A DNA stretch of 60,124 bases from Gemmatimonadales bacterium (GCA_009840115.1 VXOJ01000021.1:1-60124); one strand, 5' to 3'. Positions 42,433-51,270 are shown, counted from the first letter of the stretch. The notes: generated by a model from the letters alone, not told the origin. Made by a program: numbers and translations.

Positions 42433-43701
42433 TCAGCGCGTCGGGAGCGGGATGGACGCCACGGACGGGCGATCGAACTCGTCCCGGGACACGCCCCAGA
42501 TCCGGGAGGGGGTGAAGCGAAGCGCGTCGAAGCGGTCGGGGAGTCGCACGTCGCGCGCGGCGCCATCGGGCTCGATACGCAGCCACATGGGCCCGCCGCT
42601 CAGGCCGCCCGCGTCGAGATCCATGGGACGCAGCCACATCGTCCCATCTTCGCTGCAGCGGAAGTCCACGTAACGCGGGAGGTAGCTCGCGAGTTCGCGC
42701 GGGGTCCCCTGCACCATGTCCGCCATCTGACGTACGAGCCTGAGGCTGTCCTCCGGGGTAAGCCGGGTCGTGACATCTCCCGTCACCTCGGCCTGCCGGA
42801 GCGCGAACACCGCTCCTGCGAACTGTCGCGGCGTGACCTCGGTGAAGGGCACGGGCGGAAGGTCGATGGGATCCACCTCGGCGCCGGATCCGTCGAACCC
42901 GCGCAGTTGGTTCCGGACCCGGTCGTGCACGCGCACGAGGCTCTCGCCGCAGGAGGCCCACAGTCGGTACCACAGGGGAAGACCGCCGTCGCTCTGGATG
43001 AAGTCTCCGGACGGATCCTCCAGGGCGTCGCCGAGCGCCACGAGGGTTCGCGCCCCGCCCGTCTCCGGATCCACGGCGACCAGGTCCGCTCCCAGGAGAC
43101 CGTAACGGAACTGCAGCACGCCCCCGTCCATCGTCGCGGTCGAGTGGGGCACGACGATCTCGCGGCCAAGCCGTGCGGTCCGCACGGACGAATCCAGCAT
43201 GCTCATGCCGCTCCGCACGCTGCCTCGGGGAACCGACGTGGACAGAAGGGAGAACTCCTCCCGGCCGGCGTCGGGTCGCGAGATCCGTATCAGCGCATGG
43301 TGCAGGAGGTCGAGGACCCATGCCTCGCCCGCCCAGCCTCCCGCGACGAAGGCCGAGGGCATCGGAAACTCGTCAGGTCCCCCGCCGGGCGATCCGTGGG
43401 CGCCGAGGGATTCGCCATCCGCCCCGAATCCCACGAAGTACGGCTCCTGCGAATTCAGCACCCAGACCGAGCCGTCGGCCAGAACTTCGAGGTCCCGAAC
43501 CACCGCGAGGGAGTCGGACGTGCCCAGCACCTCGATGGCCGACGCCGATAGCTCAACCGCGGGCGACGACGGATCGCCGTCGGCGTCTGCGCCGTCTGTG
43601 TCTCCGCCGTCAGCGCATGCGACGAACGCCGTTCCGGACAGCAATGCCGCAGCGCACCGACACGCCCGGGTGATCGGCCTCAGCCGAGCCAGCTCAAACA
43701 T
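42433..43701 (-). CDS. Six-bladed beta-propeller lipoprotein
   Basis: A 422-residue exported protein. The ATG at 43701 opens MFELARLRPITR and a signal peptide with lipobox (AFVAC, C29). Propeller blades are suggested by VVRDLEVLADGSVWVLNSQ, GSPGGGPDEF and repeated W/D turns, as in the '6-bladed beta-propeller' proteins common in Gemmatimonadota. No catalytic motif. The start overlaps the 3' end of the pseudogene by 8 bases in the ATGTTTGA arrangement seen at the padR/permease-prefix junction, and its first four residues equal those of the prefix family, so the start region was probably captured from a prefix gene. Confidence 0.75.
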   Translation of the reverse strand: MFELARLRPITRACRCAAALLSGTAFVACADGGDTDGADADGDPSSPAVELSASAIEVLGTSDSLAVVRDLEVLADGSVWVLNSQEPYFVGFGADGESLGAHGSPGGGPDEFPMPSAFVAGGWAGEAWVLDLLHHALIRISRPDAGREEFSLLSTSVPRGSVRSGMSMLDSSVRTARLGREIVVPHSTATMDGGVLQFRYGLLGADLVAVDPETGGARTLVALGDALEDPSGDFIQSDGGLPLWYRLWASCGESLVRVHDRVRNQLRGFDGSGAEVDPIDLPPVPFTEVTPRQFAGAVFALRQAEVTGDVTTRLTPEDSLRLVRQMADMVQGTPRELASYLPRYVDFRCSEDGTMWLRPMDLDAGGLSGGPMWLRIEPDGAARDVRLPDRFDALRFTPSRIWGVSRDEFDRPSVASIPLPTR

Positions 43702-44389
43702 ACCGTGCTCTCCTTGTCTCCGAGCGGGTGGAGGCCCACGCGCGGCCGCGAAGCAGGAGGGCTGCCGCCACGAGCACATGCGCCGCGGACCATGCCCAGT
43801 ACCCGAGGCCGAGATAGGGAAGAACCGTGATCTCACCAGCGGTGGTGACGGCTGATCCATCCAGGAGGCTGGCCACGCCGAATCCGAGGGCCGAGACGCC
43901 AAACGCGCCGATGGTCCAGGTGAGCCATCGCGCTCTCGACCGCCATGAATACAGGAGGGCCGGCAAGGTCATGGCCATGGCCAGATTGGGGATCAGAGGG
44001 AGAATCCATCCGTCCACGATCGCACGGTGCAACCACTCGTGAGCGGGGGCCGACCACGGCACTTCATTGTACGCGATTTGAAGTGCCGCGGGCCCGGCAA
44101 TCGGCAGAAAAAGCGACACTCCCTACATCGCACATCCCGCCAGCAGGAGATATCGCCACCAAGGCCGGCCGGCCCTGGTGAACTCCCTGGCGAGCGCCGC
44201 CGGCGCGCCGAGACCCTCGCGAGCGATCACCAGCGCCGGGTAGGGAGTGAGCGCCGGGTTCAGTTCCAACTCCAGGTCGACGCGCGCACGCAGGTGATCC
44301 TCGAGTTCGTCCAGTTCGCGGGGTGAGAGAGACGTTCTGCGTTCGAGACGCCTGCGCCAACTCGCGACCCCGGTGTCCAGCTCAAACAC
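43694..44389 (-). pseudogene. Permease prefix domain 1 protein, copy 4, broken by an in-frame TAG
   Basis: One reading frame across 231 codons matches copies 1-3 throughout: prefix domain (RRTSLSPRELDELEDHLRARVDLEL) and membrane helices ending ALLLRGRAWASTRSE. A single TAG at 44123-44125 interrupts it in the first helix, at the position of Tyr in copy 2, so a TAC-to-TAG type change explains it. The start has become GTG (44389). A downstream GTG at 44119 could at most give a 141-residue fragment without the prefix domain. Its padR gene is also missing (see 44382-44399). Confidence 0.8.
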
Positions 44390-44399
44390 GGCTCTTCAT
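44382..44399 (-). pseudogene. Remnant padR start fused to the permease-prefix start
   Basis: ATGAAGAGCCGTGTTTGA reads MKSRV-stop. Its first part matches the start of the intact padR gene (ATGAAGAAGCC) and its second part matches the padR end/prefix-gene start (AGCCATGTTTGAG). The simplest explanation is a deletion of nearly the whole padR between two AGCC copies. The leader upstream still aligns with the intact padR leader, including the operator. Confidence 0.6.
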
Positions 44400-44440
44400 T
44401 CGAACCCCAATTTCGATGACCCATACCACGAAGTACAATG

Positions 44441-44459
44441 TACCTTGAGATACAAGGTA
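44441..44459. promoter_or_regulatory. Probable PadR operator (locus without padR)
   Basis: TACCTTGAGATACAAGGTA has arms TACCTTG and CAAGGTA around five bases. ACAATGTACCTTG on one side and ACAAGGT with a following TA on the other match the element at 42331, and the next 20 bases of leader also align. It may now be bound in trans by the remaining PadR. Confidence 0.6.
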
Positions 44460-44474
44460 TAGGTATCGGAGAAT

Positions 44475-44495
44475 CCGGCAAGGGCTTCCTGCCGG
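44475..44495. terminator. Weak hairpin after the MDR reductase gene
   Basis: CCGGCA / TGCCGG, a 6-bp stem with a 9-base loop, about 30 bases downstream of the reductase stop on the minus strand. No T-run; low confidence. Confidence 0.25.
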
Positions 44496-44523
44496 TCAGG
44501 GGCAACCGGACTGTCGCCTTTGT

Positions 44524-45507
44524 TCAGAGACCGGGGTCGACCAGGACCTTGCCGAGTGGGCCGGACTCCACGGCCTCGTGGGCGGCCACGATGTTCTCGA
44601 GCGCGAAGCGCTCCGCCACCGTATGGCGCATTTCTCCCTCGGTCAGCCACTTCGTGAGGTCTTCCACCGCCTGCTGCTTCGCCTCCTCGGGCATGAGGAA
44701 GACGAGTTCGAAGCGCACGGTGAGGTTCTTGTAGAGGAGCGTGTAGAAGGGGACGGCCGGCTCCGGCTTGCCCTCCGAGGCGTAGGCGGAGATCACCCCG
44801 TTCGCCTTCAGCATCGCGATCGAGGCGTCGAGATTCCCGCCCATTTCGACCTCGACGATGCGGTCGACACCCTCTCCTTCGGTCAGTTCCGCGACGCGGG
44901 CCGGGACATCTTCCTCACGATAGTTGATGACGACATCCGCGCCCGCCGCCCGGGCGATCCTCGCCTTCTCGTCCGCGCTCACGGTGGAGAGGACCCGCGC
45001 GCCTCCCAGCCTGGCGCACTGGACCGCATAGGCGCCGACCGCGCCCGCGCCGCCGGTCACGAGCACGGTCTGCCCCTCGACGGGACCGTCGGCGTACACG
45101 CAGCGGTGCGCGGTCAGGGCGGGGATGCCGAGACACGCGCCATCCATGAACGTCGCGTTCGCGGGGAGGTGGACGGCCCGTGATTCCGGGACGGTGGCGA
45201 ACTCTGCCGCGGTACCGAGGTCGCTGCCCCACTGCGCCTCGTAGATCCAGACGCGGTTGCCGAGCCGGCCGGCATCGACGCCGTCCCCCACCTGGTCGAT
45301 GACCCCGGCGCCGTCGAAGTGTGGCACCACGAGCGTGGAGCCGAGCGCGCCGCGGCCGCCGGCCCGCCGCTTCACGTCCACGGGGTTGACTCCGGAGGCG
45401 CGTACGCGGACCCGAACCTCGCCGGGGCCGGGCACCGGCGTGTCCTGCTCCCCCACCTCCAGGACGTCGCCTGCCGACCCCAGTTTCGTGTACCATGCCG
45501 CTCGCAT
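44524..45507 (-). CDS. Zinc-free medium-chain dehydrogenase/NADPH:quinone reductase
   Basis: A 327-residue MDR-superfamily reductase with SD GGAGAAGG before the ATG. N-terminal GroES-like domain (GEVRVRVRASGVNPVD) and a Rossmann domain with VTGGAGAVGAYAVQ. The catalytic-zinc Cys/His ligands of alcohol dehydrogenases are absent, as in quinone oxidoreductases. Substrate unknown (quinones or enones). Separate from the panB operon by 150 bases that hold nothing I recognise. Confidence 0.9.
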   Translation of the reverse strand: MRAAWYTKLGSAGDVLEVGEQDTPVPGPGEVRVRVRASGVNPVDVKRRAGGRGALGSTLVVPHFDGAGVIDQVGDGVDAGRLGNRVWIYEAQWGSDLGTAAEFATVPESRAVHLPANATFMDGACLGIPALTAHRCVYADGPVEGQTVLVTGGAGAVGAYAVQCARLGGARVLSTVSADEKARIARAAGADVVINYREEDVPARVAELTEGEGVDRIVEVEMGGNLDASIAMLKANGVISAYASEGKPEPAVPFYTLLYKNLTVRFELVFLMPEEAKQQAVEDLTKWLTEGEMRHTVAERFALENIVAAHEAVESGPLGKVLVDPGL

Positions 45508-45659
45508 GTCGTCCTTCTCCCGCTATTCTCCGCCGGGGTCGCGGCCCGTGTCCGCGCCGGAAATCGGGCTCTCCGTGTGTCCGTCCACCGGGAGCGCCTG
45601 CCTGGGTATCTTCGCACCTGCGTCGGAAGTGAGGAAGAGCACGAGCGCGGACACGCCGC

Positions 45660-46517
45660 TCAACCCGCGTCTCCGGACGACTCGTAGCCGTGTTCGTCGG
45701 CGGGGTAGCTTCCCGCCCGCACTTCCTCGGCGTACCGTGCCACGGCCTCCCGCGTGGCCTTCCCGAGTTCGGCGTAGCGCTTCAGGAAACGGGCGCTGAA
45801 CCCTTCGTTCAGGCCGAGCATGTCGTGCAGCACGAGCACCTGTCCGTCGCAGTCCGGTCCGGCTCCGATCCCGACCGTCGGTACGGAGACGGCCTCGGTC
45901 ACCCGCCGGGCCGCGGCGGTCGGCATCAACTCGAGGACGATGGAGAAGACGCCAGCCTCCTCGAGGGCAATGGCTTCTTCCACCAGACGGGCCGCCGCCT
46001 CTTCGTCCTTCCCCTGGATTCGGTGTCCCCCGAGCGCGTGGACGGACTGCGGCGTGAACCCGAGGTGGCCCATCACGGGAATCCCCGCCCGCACGATCGC
46101 CCGCACCGCGTCGACGACCTCGAACCCGCCCTCGAGCTTTACGGCGCCGGCTCCGGTGCGCTTGAGGATGTTCCCCGCGTTTCGCACGGCCTCCGCGCGC
46201 GAGACCTGGTAGCTGAGGAAGGGCATGTCGACGACGACGAAGGCGCGCGACGCCCCCCGCGTCACGATCCGGCCGTGGTACGTCATCTGCTCTACCGTGG
46301 CGGAGAGCGTCGTCTCTTCTCCGCACAGGACGCTCGCCAGAGAGTCGCCCACGAGAATCAGGTCCACGCCCGCCGCGTCCACGAGCGATGCGAAGAGCGC
46401 GTCGTAGGCCGTGATGGCGACGATCTTCTCGCCGCGCGCCTTCATCGCCACGAGGTCGAACGTCGTCCGCTTCCGTGCTTCGGAGCCTCCGCCCGGCACG
46501 CTCATGGTTCGCGTCAC
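45660..46517 (-). CDS. panB: 3-methyl-2-oxobutanoate hydroxymethyltransferase
   Basis: A 285-residue PanB that makes ketopantoate from 2-oxoisovalerate and methylene-THF, the first step toward pantothenate and CoA. Motifs: ITAYDALFASLVD, LVGDSLASVLCG (Mg2+ and substrate binding), KLEGG, GHLGFTPQSVHALGG and GIGAGPDCDGQVLV. The GTG at 46517 has GAGG at good spacing; an ATG at 46505 is in frame. panC and panD are not in the window. Sixteen bases after the ferredoxin gene, so it is the last gene of the 49291 operon. Confidence 0.95.
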   Translation of the reverse strand: MTRTMSVPGGGSEARKRTTFDLVAMKARGEKIVAITAYDALFASLVDAAGVDLILVGDSLASVLCGEETTLSATVEQMTYHGRIVTRGASRAFVVVDMPFLSYQVSRAEAVRNAGNILKRTGAGAVKLEGGFEVVDAVRAIVRAGIPVMGHLGFTPQSVHALGGHRIQGKDEEAAARLVEEAIALEEAGVFSIVLELMPTAAARRVTEAVSVPTVGIGAGPDCDGQVLVLHDMLGLNEGFSARFLKRYAELGKATREAVARYAEEVRAGSYPADEHGYESSGDAG

Positions 46518-46532
46518 GGTGTCATCCTCGGT

Positions 46533-46769
46533 TCAGCTTCCCGCGCCCGGCTCGGGCGGAAACAGCGTCCGGCCCGTCTCGGCCTCCACCACCCGGATCG
46601 CGCTCACGGGGCAGTTCGCCGCCGCCTCGAGGACGAGCGCCTCCGGGTCGCCCGCCGCATCGACGACGGTCGACTGGCGGTTCTCGTTGTGCGCGAACAC
46701 GCCCGGCGCGGTGGCCACGCACATGGCGTTGCCGACGCAGAGCCCATGATCGACCTCGATCCTCACCAT
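46533..46769 (-). CDS. [3Fe-4S] ferredoxin, P450 redox partner type
   Basis: A 78-residue ferredoxin. Three cysteines C11, C17 (CVGNAMC) and C53 (NCP) give the pattern of single-cluster [3Fe-4S] ferredoxins that feed cytochromes P450. Seven bases after the P450 stop, so the pair is co-expressed and very probably works together. No ferredoxin reductase is in the window. Confidence 0.92.
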   Translation of the reverse strand: MVRIEVDHGLCVGNAMCVATAPGVFAHNENRQSTVVDAAGDPEALVLEAAANCPVSAIRVVEAETGRTLFPPEPGAGS

Positions 46770-46776
46770 GCGATCC

Positions 46777-48063
46777 TCACCATGTCACCGGCATGGATTC
46801 GATGGAACGGAACTGGATGCTCGGCTGGTAGCGCAGTTCGTCCGTGTCGAGGGCGAAGCGCTCGAAGCGGCGCGCCAGCCCGCCGAACACTTCCTGGCCC
46901 TCCATGCGCGCGAGCGCGACCCCGAGGCAGTAATGGATCCCGGAGCCGAAGGAGAGATGCGGGTTCGGCTGGCGCCCGATATCGAACGTGTCCGGATCCT
47001 CGAACACGGATGGGTCCCGGTTCGCCGCGGCGATGATCCAGCGGATCCGCTCGCCGGGCGACAGCGTCTTCCCGCACAGTTCCGCCTCCTGCGCGACGAT
47101 GCGCTGGGTGGACTTCACCGGCGGATCGAAGCGGAGGCACTCCTCGGTCGCCGTCCGCGCGAAGCGGTCCGGGTCCGCCCTCAGCCGGTCCCACTGCGCC
47201 GGATGCTCGATGAAGGCGCGGAGACCGTTGCAGATCAGGTTCATCGTCGTCTCGTGTCCCGCGAACAGCATCAGTCCCGTATTCACGAGCACCTGATGGC
47301 GCGTGAACACGCCGTCGCTCTCCCCGCGCGCCAAAGCCGAGATCAGGTCGTCGCCAGGATTCCGGATCCGCTCCTCGACGAACGGGCGGGCGTACTCCAC
47401 GATCCCGCGGATCCCCTCCGCCAGGGGCCGCAGCCGGTCGGGTTCGCCGCGATTCAGGTGGAGGATGCTGTCCGCGAGCCCCCGAAGCGTGTCCATGTCC
47501 TCGCGGGGGACGCCCATCATCCGCGCAATGATCCGCACGGGGAGCGGCGCCGCGAGGTCGGTGACGACGTTCATCCGTCCCCTGGGCCGCAGCTCGTCCA
47601 GGAGTTCGTCGACCGCCCGGCGCACGAAGGGTCGCCAGCCCTCCATCGCCGTCGGCGTGAAGAAGGAGTGAACCGTCTTCCGCTGCTCGAGGTGTTCGGG
47701 ACGGTCCTGCTCCACGAGTTGATCCGCGCGGAACGTCCTGACCTCGTCGAACAGGGGCGCGTCCTCGGGCAGCACCGGCGGGTACGGCGCCCCCTCCACG
47801 CCCCGGATCACCGCCGAGGAGAAGAGTTCGTGGTGCCGGAGGATCCAGACGACCGGATCGTATCCGGTCACGACCCACAGCCCGAACCTCTCGTTCCAGT
47901 GGACGGGATCCCGCTCCCGCAACCGTGCGAAGGTGGCGTACGGGCGCGCGATCACCTCTTCCGCGAAGAGGTCGTCGAGATCCGCCGGCGGACCGGCGGC
48001 CCTGGCGGCCCGTGACGGCCTGCTAGGGGGAGAACCGGTAGACGACGGGCAACCGGTCGACAT
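46777..48063 (-). CDS. Cytochrome P450
   Basis: A 428-residue soluble bacterial P450. I-helix AGHETT (near residue 268), ExxR in EECLR, and haem-binding FGSGIHYCLG with the ligand Cys near residue 379. The start is uncertain: no start codon occurs just before LDDLFAEEVIARPYATF; the ATG at 48063 gives a 41-base overlap with the ABC-type gene, while a GTG at 47955 would drop about 36 residues. Hydroxylates or oxidises an unknown substrate using electrons from the adjacent ferredoxin. Confidence 0.9.
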   Translation of the reverse strand: MSTGCPSSTGSPPSRPSRAARAAGPPADLDDLFAEEVIARPYATFARLRERDPVHWNERFGLWVVTGYDPVVWILRHHELFSSAVIRGVEGAPYPPVLPEDAPLFDEVRTFRADQLVEQDRPEHLEQRKTVHSFFTPTAMEGWRPFVRRAVDELLDELRPRGRMNVVTDLAAPLPVRIIARMMGVPREDMDTLRGLADSILHLNRGEPDRLRPLAEGIRGIVEYARPFVEERIRNPGDDLISALARGESDGVFTRHQVLVNTGLMLFAGHETTMNLICNGLRAFIEHPAQWDRLRADPDRFARTATEECLRFDPPVKSTQRIVAQEAELCGKTLSPGERIRWIIAAANRDPSVFEDPDTFDIGRQPNPHLSFGSGIHYCLGVALARMEGQEVFGGLARRFERFALDTDELRYQPSIQFRSIESMPVTW

Positions 48064-49291
48064 CCGTGACGCTCGAGTCCGTGTGGTGGTAGATGAGCTG
48101 ACGTCCGGTGCCGCAGTCCCCGAAGGCGTCGCAGGAGATCGTGCCGATGAGACCCTCGATGCCATGGGCTCCGATCCGCGCGCGCAGCGCGGCGCGGTCG
48201 ATATAGAGCCGTCCGCCCTCCTCCACCGCCACGGCGCCGATGGCGTCGAGCAGGAACGTCGTCGCATCGTAGGCGAGCGCCCAATACGGGGTCGAGGGAT
48301 GCTCGCCGTACTCGGCATTGTACGCGGCGCTGACGGTCTTGGCGCTCTTCCCGGTCACCGCGTTGACGTTGCCGCGATAGTCCGACTGGGGCCCGGCGAA
48401 GTAGATCCCCTCGGACTGCGGCTCCGCCAGGAACTCCGACACGAGGAGGGCCGCGCCGGAGATGAGCGTCGCGCCCTCGAGGCCATCGAACCCACGCGCC
48501 TGCGCCGCGAACGGCGACCCTTCGGGGACGAAGAGCGGGAAGAAGATCCCGTCCGGCCCGGCGGCCGCGAACTCCGCGAGCACGGACGTCATGTCCGTCT
48601 GACCCTTCGCGATTCCGGTGGCGACGGGTACCTCTCCGCCGACCGCGCGGAAGGCGTCCCCGAAAGCGTTCGTCAGCGCCGTCGTGTAGGGGTCCCCGTC
48701 GTGCAGCGTCACGATCCGCCTGAGGCCCAGGTGACTGTAGGCGAAGTCCGCCAGGGCCCGTGCCTGGTAGAGGTCGTTGTTGGCGACGCGGAAATAGCCG
48801 GGGTGGTGGTCCGGGCTCGGGGTGCCCGCCAGATCGGAGGTCAGCACCGGCGACGTGGTGCTCGGCGCGATCATCGCGAACCCCGCCCGGCTGATCACCG
48901 GGGAGGCGGCCACGGCGGCGGCGGAGCACGAGGTCCCGATGACGCCCACGACCTGCGGATCGGCGACGATCTCCCGGGCGCCGGCCCGCCCGCCGTCGGG
49001 GGAGCACCCGGAGTCCACCGGGTCGCCGAGGTCGACGCTGCGGCCGCGGACCGTGCCCACGTCGCGGACGGCAAGTTCGACGCCGCGCCGCGCCGCGACC
49101 CCGAGCGATGGCGCTCCCGTCATCGCCAGCAGGGAGCGGATCCGCACCGACTCGCCGCGCAGAATCGTCACGGTTCCCAGTGGGCCCGGCTCGAAGCTCG
49201 ATGGTCCGGTGCTTCCATCGCACGAGACCGCGAATACGGCCGCAAGAACCACGATCCAGCTCTGTCGAACGGTTCCCCACCCAGCGTGCAT
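48023..49291 (-). CDS. ABC-type branched-chain-amino-acid-like substrate-binding lipoprotein
   Basis: A 422-residue periplasmic binding protein (Peripla_BP_6 type). ATG with GGGGGAG upstream; lipobox FAVSC (C24). Typical blocks: LLAMTGAPSLGVAARRGVELAV, GVIGTSCSAAAVAASPVI and HPSTPYWALAYDATTFLLDAI. No permease or ATPase subunit is nearby, so it is an orphan or serves as a sensor. First gene of the operon with P450, ferredoxin and panB. Confidence 0.88.
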   Translation of the reverse strand: MHAGWGTVRQSWIVVLAAVFAVSCDGSTGPSSFEPGPLGTVTILRGESVRIRSLLAMTGAPSLGVAARRGVELAVRDVGTVRGRSVDLGDPVDSGCSPDGGRAGAREIVADPQVVGVIGTSCSAAAVAASPVISRAGFAMIAPSTTSPVLTSDLAGTPSPDHHPGYFRVANNDLYQARALADFAYSHLGLRRIVTLHDGDPYTTALTNAFGDAFRAVGGEVPVATGIAKGQTDMTSVLAEFAAAGPDGIFFPLFVPEGSPFAAQARGFDGLEGATLISGAALLVSEFLAEPQSEGIYFAGPQSDYRGNVNAVTGKSAKTVSAAYNAEYGEHPSTPYWALAYDATTFLLDAIGAVAVEEGGRLYIDRAALRARIGAHGIEGLIGTISCDAFGDCGTGRQLIYHHTDSSVTDVDRLPVVYRFSP

Positions 49292-49453
49292 AATCACTCC
49301 CCCTCGTGACAGTTCGTATGCTTCGCCGCAAGCTACGCGCAGGCCTCGGCGCCTCCAAGACGTCTCGGCGGCCGGCAGCCCGTGGCAAAACTCCGCGCCG
49401 GCACCGACCGCGGGGATGACCGACAGGATGGTCGACGCCCGAAAGGGATCGCG

Positions 49454-51217
49454 ATGACTCGAAACCGGCTTCCGCTGATGGCGGCGCTTCTCTTCGCATG
49501 CGCCTGTGGAGATGCGGGGGTTCCCGGCTCCTCGGCGCCGATTCCCCTCGAGGAGCTGACCCGTGGGGCCTGGTCGCCGCCCGCCATGCTCCGGAGCCAC
49601 CGCTTTCTTCCCTCGTCCGAGGCGGAGCCGGCCCGGCATCCCTTCTCGGGCGTCATCACGCTCGCCGGGGCCGAGATCGCGACGGAACCCGCGGAACTCG
49701 ATCCGCGCCGGTTCATGGGTCGCGACACGAAGCTCTTCCCGGACGTGTCACTGGGATTCGCGGCGGATGGGCGCGACCTGATTCCGTGGAATCGCGATCT
49801 CATCGTGTCCGGCACGCGTACCGAAGCCGGAAGTTACTGGGATGTCCTGGTCGGACCCGGCACCGTCTGGTCCGAGCCCGGAGAAACGTGGTCGCGGGCG
49901 GCCTTCCCGCTGCAACTCGCGAGTTCCATCGAGAACGAGACGTACAACGGGGTCGCGACCTTCGCCTTCAACGACCGGGAGGTGTCGGGCGTCCGCTTCC
50001 AGACCATGACGCAGGGACGGCCCTACTTCCTCGTGCAGCGGCGGTTGATGTGGGGCCAGCTGGCGGCCGAGTTCGCGCCCGGCCCGGCGCCCGCGGAACT
50101 GATCGAGGCGTTCGCCGCCGAGAAGGCGCTGCGTCTGCCCCTGCGCCCGATCTCCGACCTTGGCCCGCTCGTCGGAGACTCGATCTTCGACGCCATGCAT
50201 GACGACATGAATGTCGAGAACATGGTCACCGCGGCCTTTCTCGTGCGGGACACGCTTTACGCCGCCGACTGTCCCACGCCGTTCGGGGAGCTTCCCTTCT
50301 GCCGGGAGCAGCGTTTCGGGATCTGGTCCGTGACCAAGTCCACCGGCAACACGGTGGCCGCGCTGCGGCTGGCGCAGCGCTACGGGCGCGCCGTTCTCGA
50401 GGAGCGCGTGGCCGACTACCTGAACGTCACGGCGGAACACGACGGCTGGGACGACGTCCGCTTCCAGGACGTCCTCAACATGGCCACCGGCGTCGGGGAA
50501 GGATCGACGCGGACCGAGCCCAACAACACGGGCGACGGCTACCTGATCGGCTACGACGACTGGTACACGGCCATCTCGAAGGACGAGCGGATCCGGCAGG
50601 TTTTCCGCGCTTCGAACCATCCGTCGGGGCCGGGGGCGGTCGTCCGCTACCGCGACCAGGACGCGTTCCTCATCGGCGCGGCGATGGACGCCTACCTCAA
50701 GCGTCGGGCCGGGCCGGAGGCCGACCTGTGGGAGATGCTGGAGGATGAGGTGTACCGGCCCATCGGCGTGCCGCACGCGCCGACGAACCGGCTCGTCGAG
50801 GCCGACGGCTCGCTCACGCTGCCGCAGATGTCACAGGGCTACTACCCGACGGTGGACGACCTCGCGAAGATCGCGCGGCTCCTGCAGGACGGCGGCGTTC
50901 ACGAGGGCGAGCCTCTGCTGCACCCCGAGTTGACGGCCGAAGCGATGTACCGGACGGATGTGCGCGGGATCGCCTTCGGCCCGTCGGTCGAAGTCGGGCA
51001 GCCCAGCTACTACCTCGCGGTCTGGCACCAGAACTACGTCGGAGAAGGGGGCTGCGTCGTCGACCTCGCCCGCATGTCGGGCTGGGGCGGCCACCGCGTC
51101 GTCCTCTTCCCCAACGGCATCGTCGCGATCCGGATCTCGCAGGTCACAGGGAGCGAAGCCTCACCGGTGGCCGGCCTGGCCGCCGTGGCCGACCGCCTGG
51201 ACCCGTTCTGTCCCTGA
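49454..51217 (+). CDS. Exported beta-lactamase-fold serine hydrolase lipoprotein
   Basis: A 587-residue protein. ATG at 49454 with AAAGGG upstream; lipobox FACAC. The C-terminal half is a beta-lactamase/class C-like domain with the SxxK motif SVTK (within RFGIWSVTKSTGN), a RYRDQD region at the second-motif position, and SGWGGHRVVLFPNG near the end. The N-terminal 250 residues have no family I recognise. Probably a periplasmic esterase or peptidase rather than an antibiotic-resistance enzyme. Confidence 0.85.
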   Translation: MTRNRLPLMAALLFACACGDAGVPGSSAPIPLEELTRGAWSPPAMLRSHRFLPSSEAEPARHPFSGVITLAGAEIATEPAELDPRRFMGRDTKLFPDVSLGFAADGRDLIPWNRDLIVSGTRTEAGSYWDVLVGPGTVWSEPGETWSRAAFPLQLASSIENETYNGVATFAFNDREVSGVRFQTMTQGRPYFLVQRRLMWGQLAAEFAPGPAPAELIEAFAAEKALRLPLRPISDLGPLVGDSIFDAMHDDMNVENMVTAAFLVRDTLYAADCPTPFGELPFCREQRFGIWSVTKSTGNTVAALRLAQRYGRAVLEERVADYLNVTAEHDGWDDVRFQDVLNMATGVGEGSTRTEPNNTGDGYLIGYDDWYTAISKDERIRQVFRASNHPSGPGAVVRYRDQDAFLIGAAMDAYLKRRAGPEADLWEMLEDEVYRPIGVPHAPTNRLVEADGSLTLPQMSQGYYPTVDDLAKIARLLQDGGVHEGEPLLHPELTAEAMYRTDVRGIAFGPSVEVGQPSYYLAVWHQNYVGEGGCVVDLARMSGWGGHRVVLFPNGIVAIRISQVTGSEASPVAGLAAVADRLDPFCP

Positions 51218-51220
51218 CCC

Positions 51221-51270
51221 CGGCCGAACCCGCGACCCGGCCGGGCCCGCGAATTGTGCCGAGCCCGCGA
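51221..51270 (+). repeat. Three short direct repeats between convergent genes
   Basis: CCCGCGA recurs at 51229, 51246 and 51264 inside 17-18-base units of the form GCCGRRCCCGCGA. The perfect palindrome CCCGGCCGGG (51236-51245) lies between the first two. The region fills the gap between the serine hydrolase and DUF6165 stops and may act as a terminator. Confidence 0.4.
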
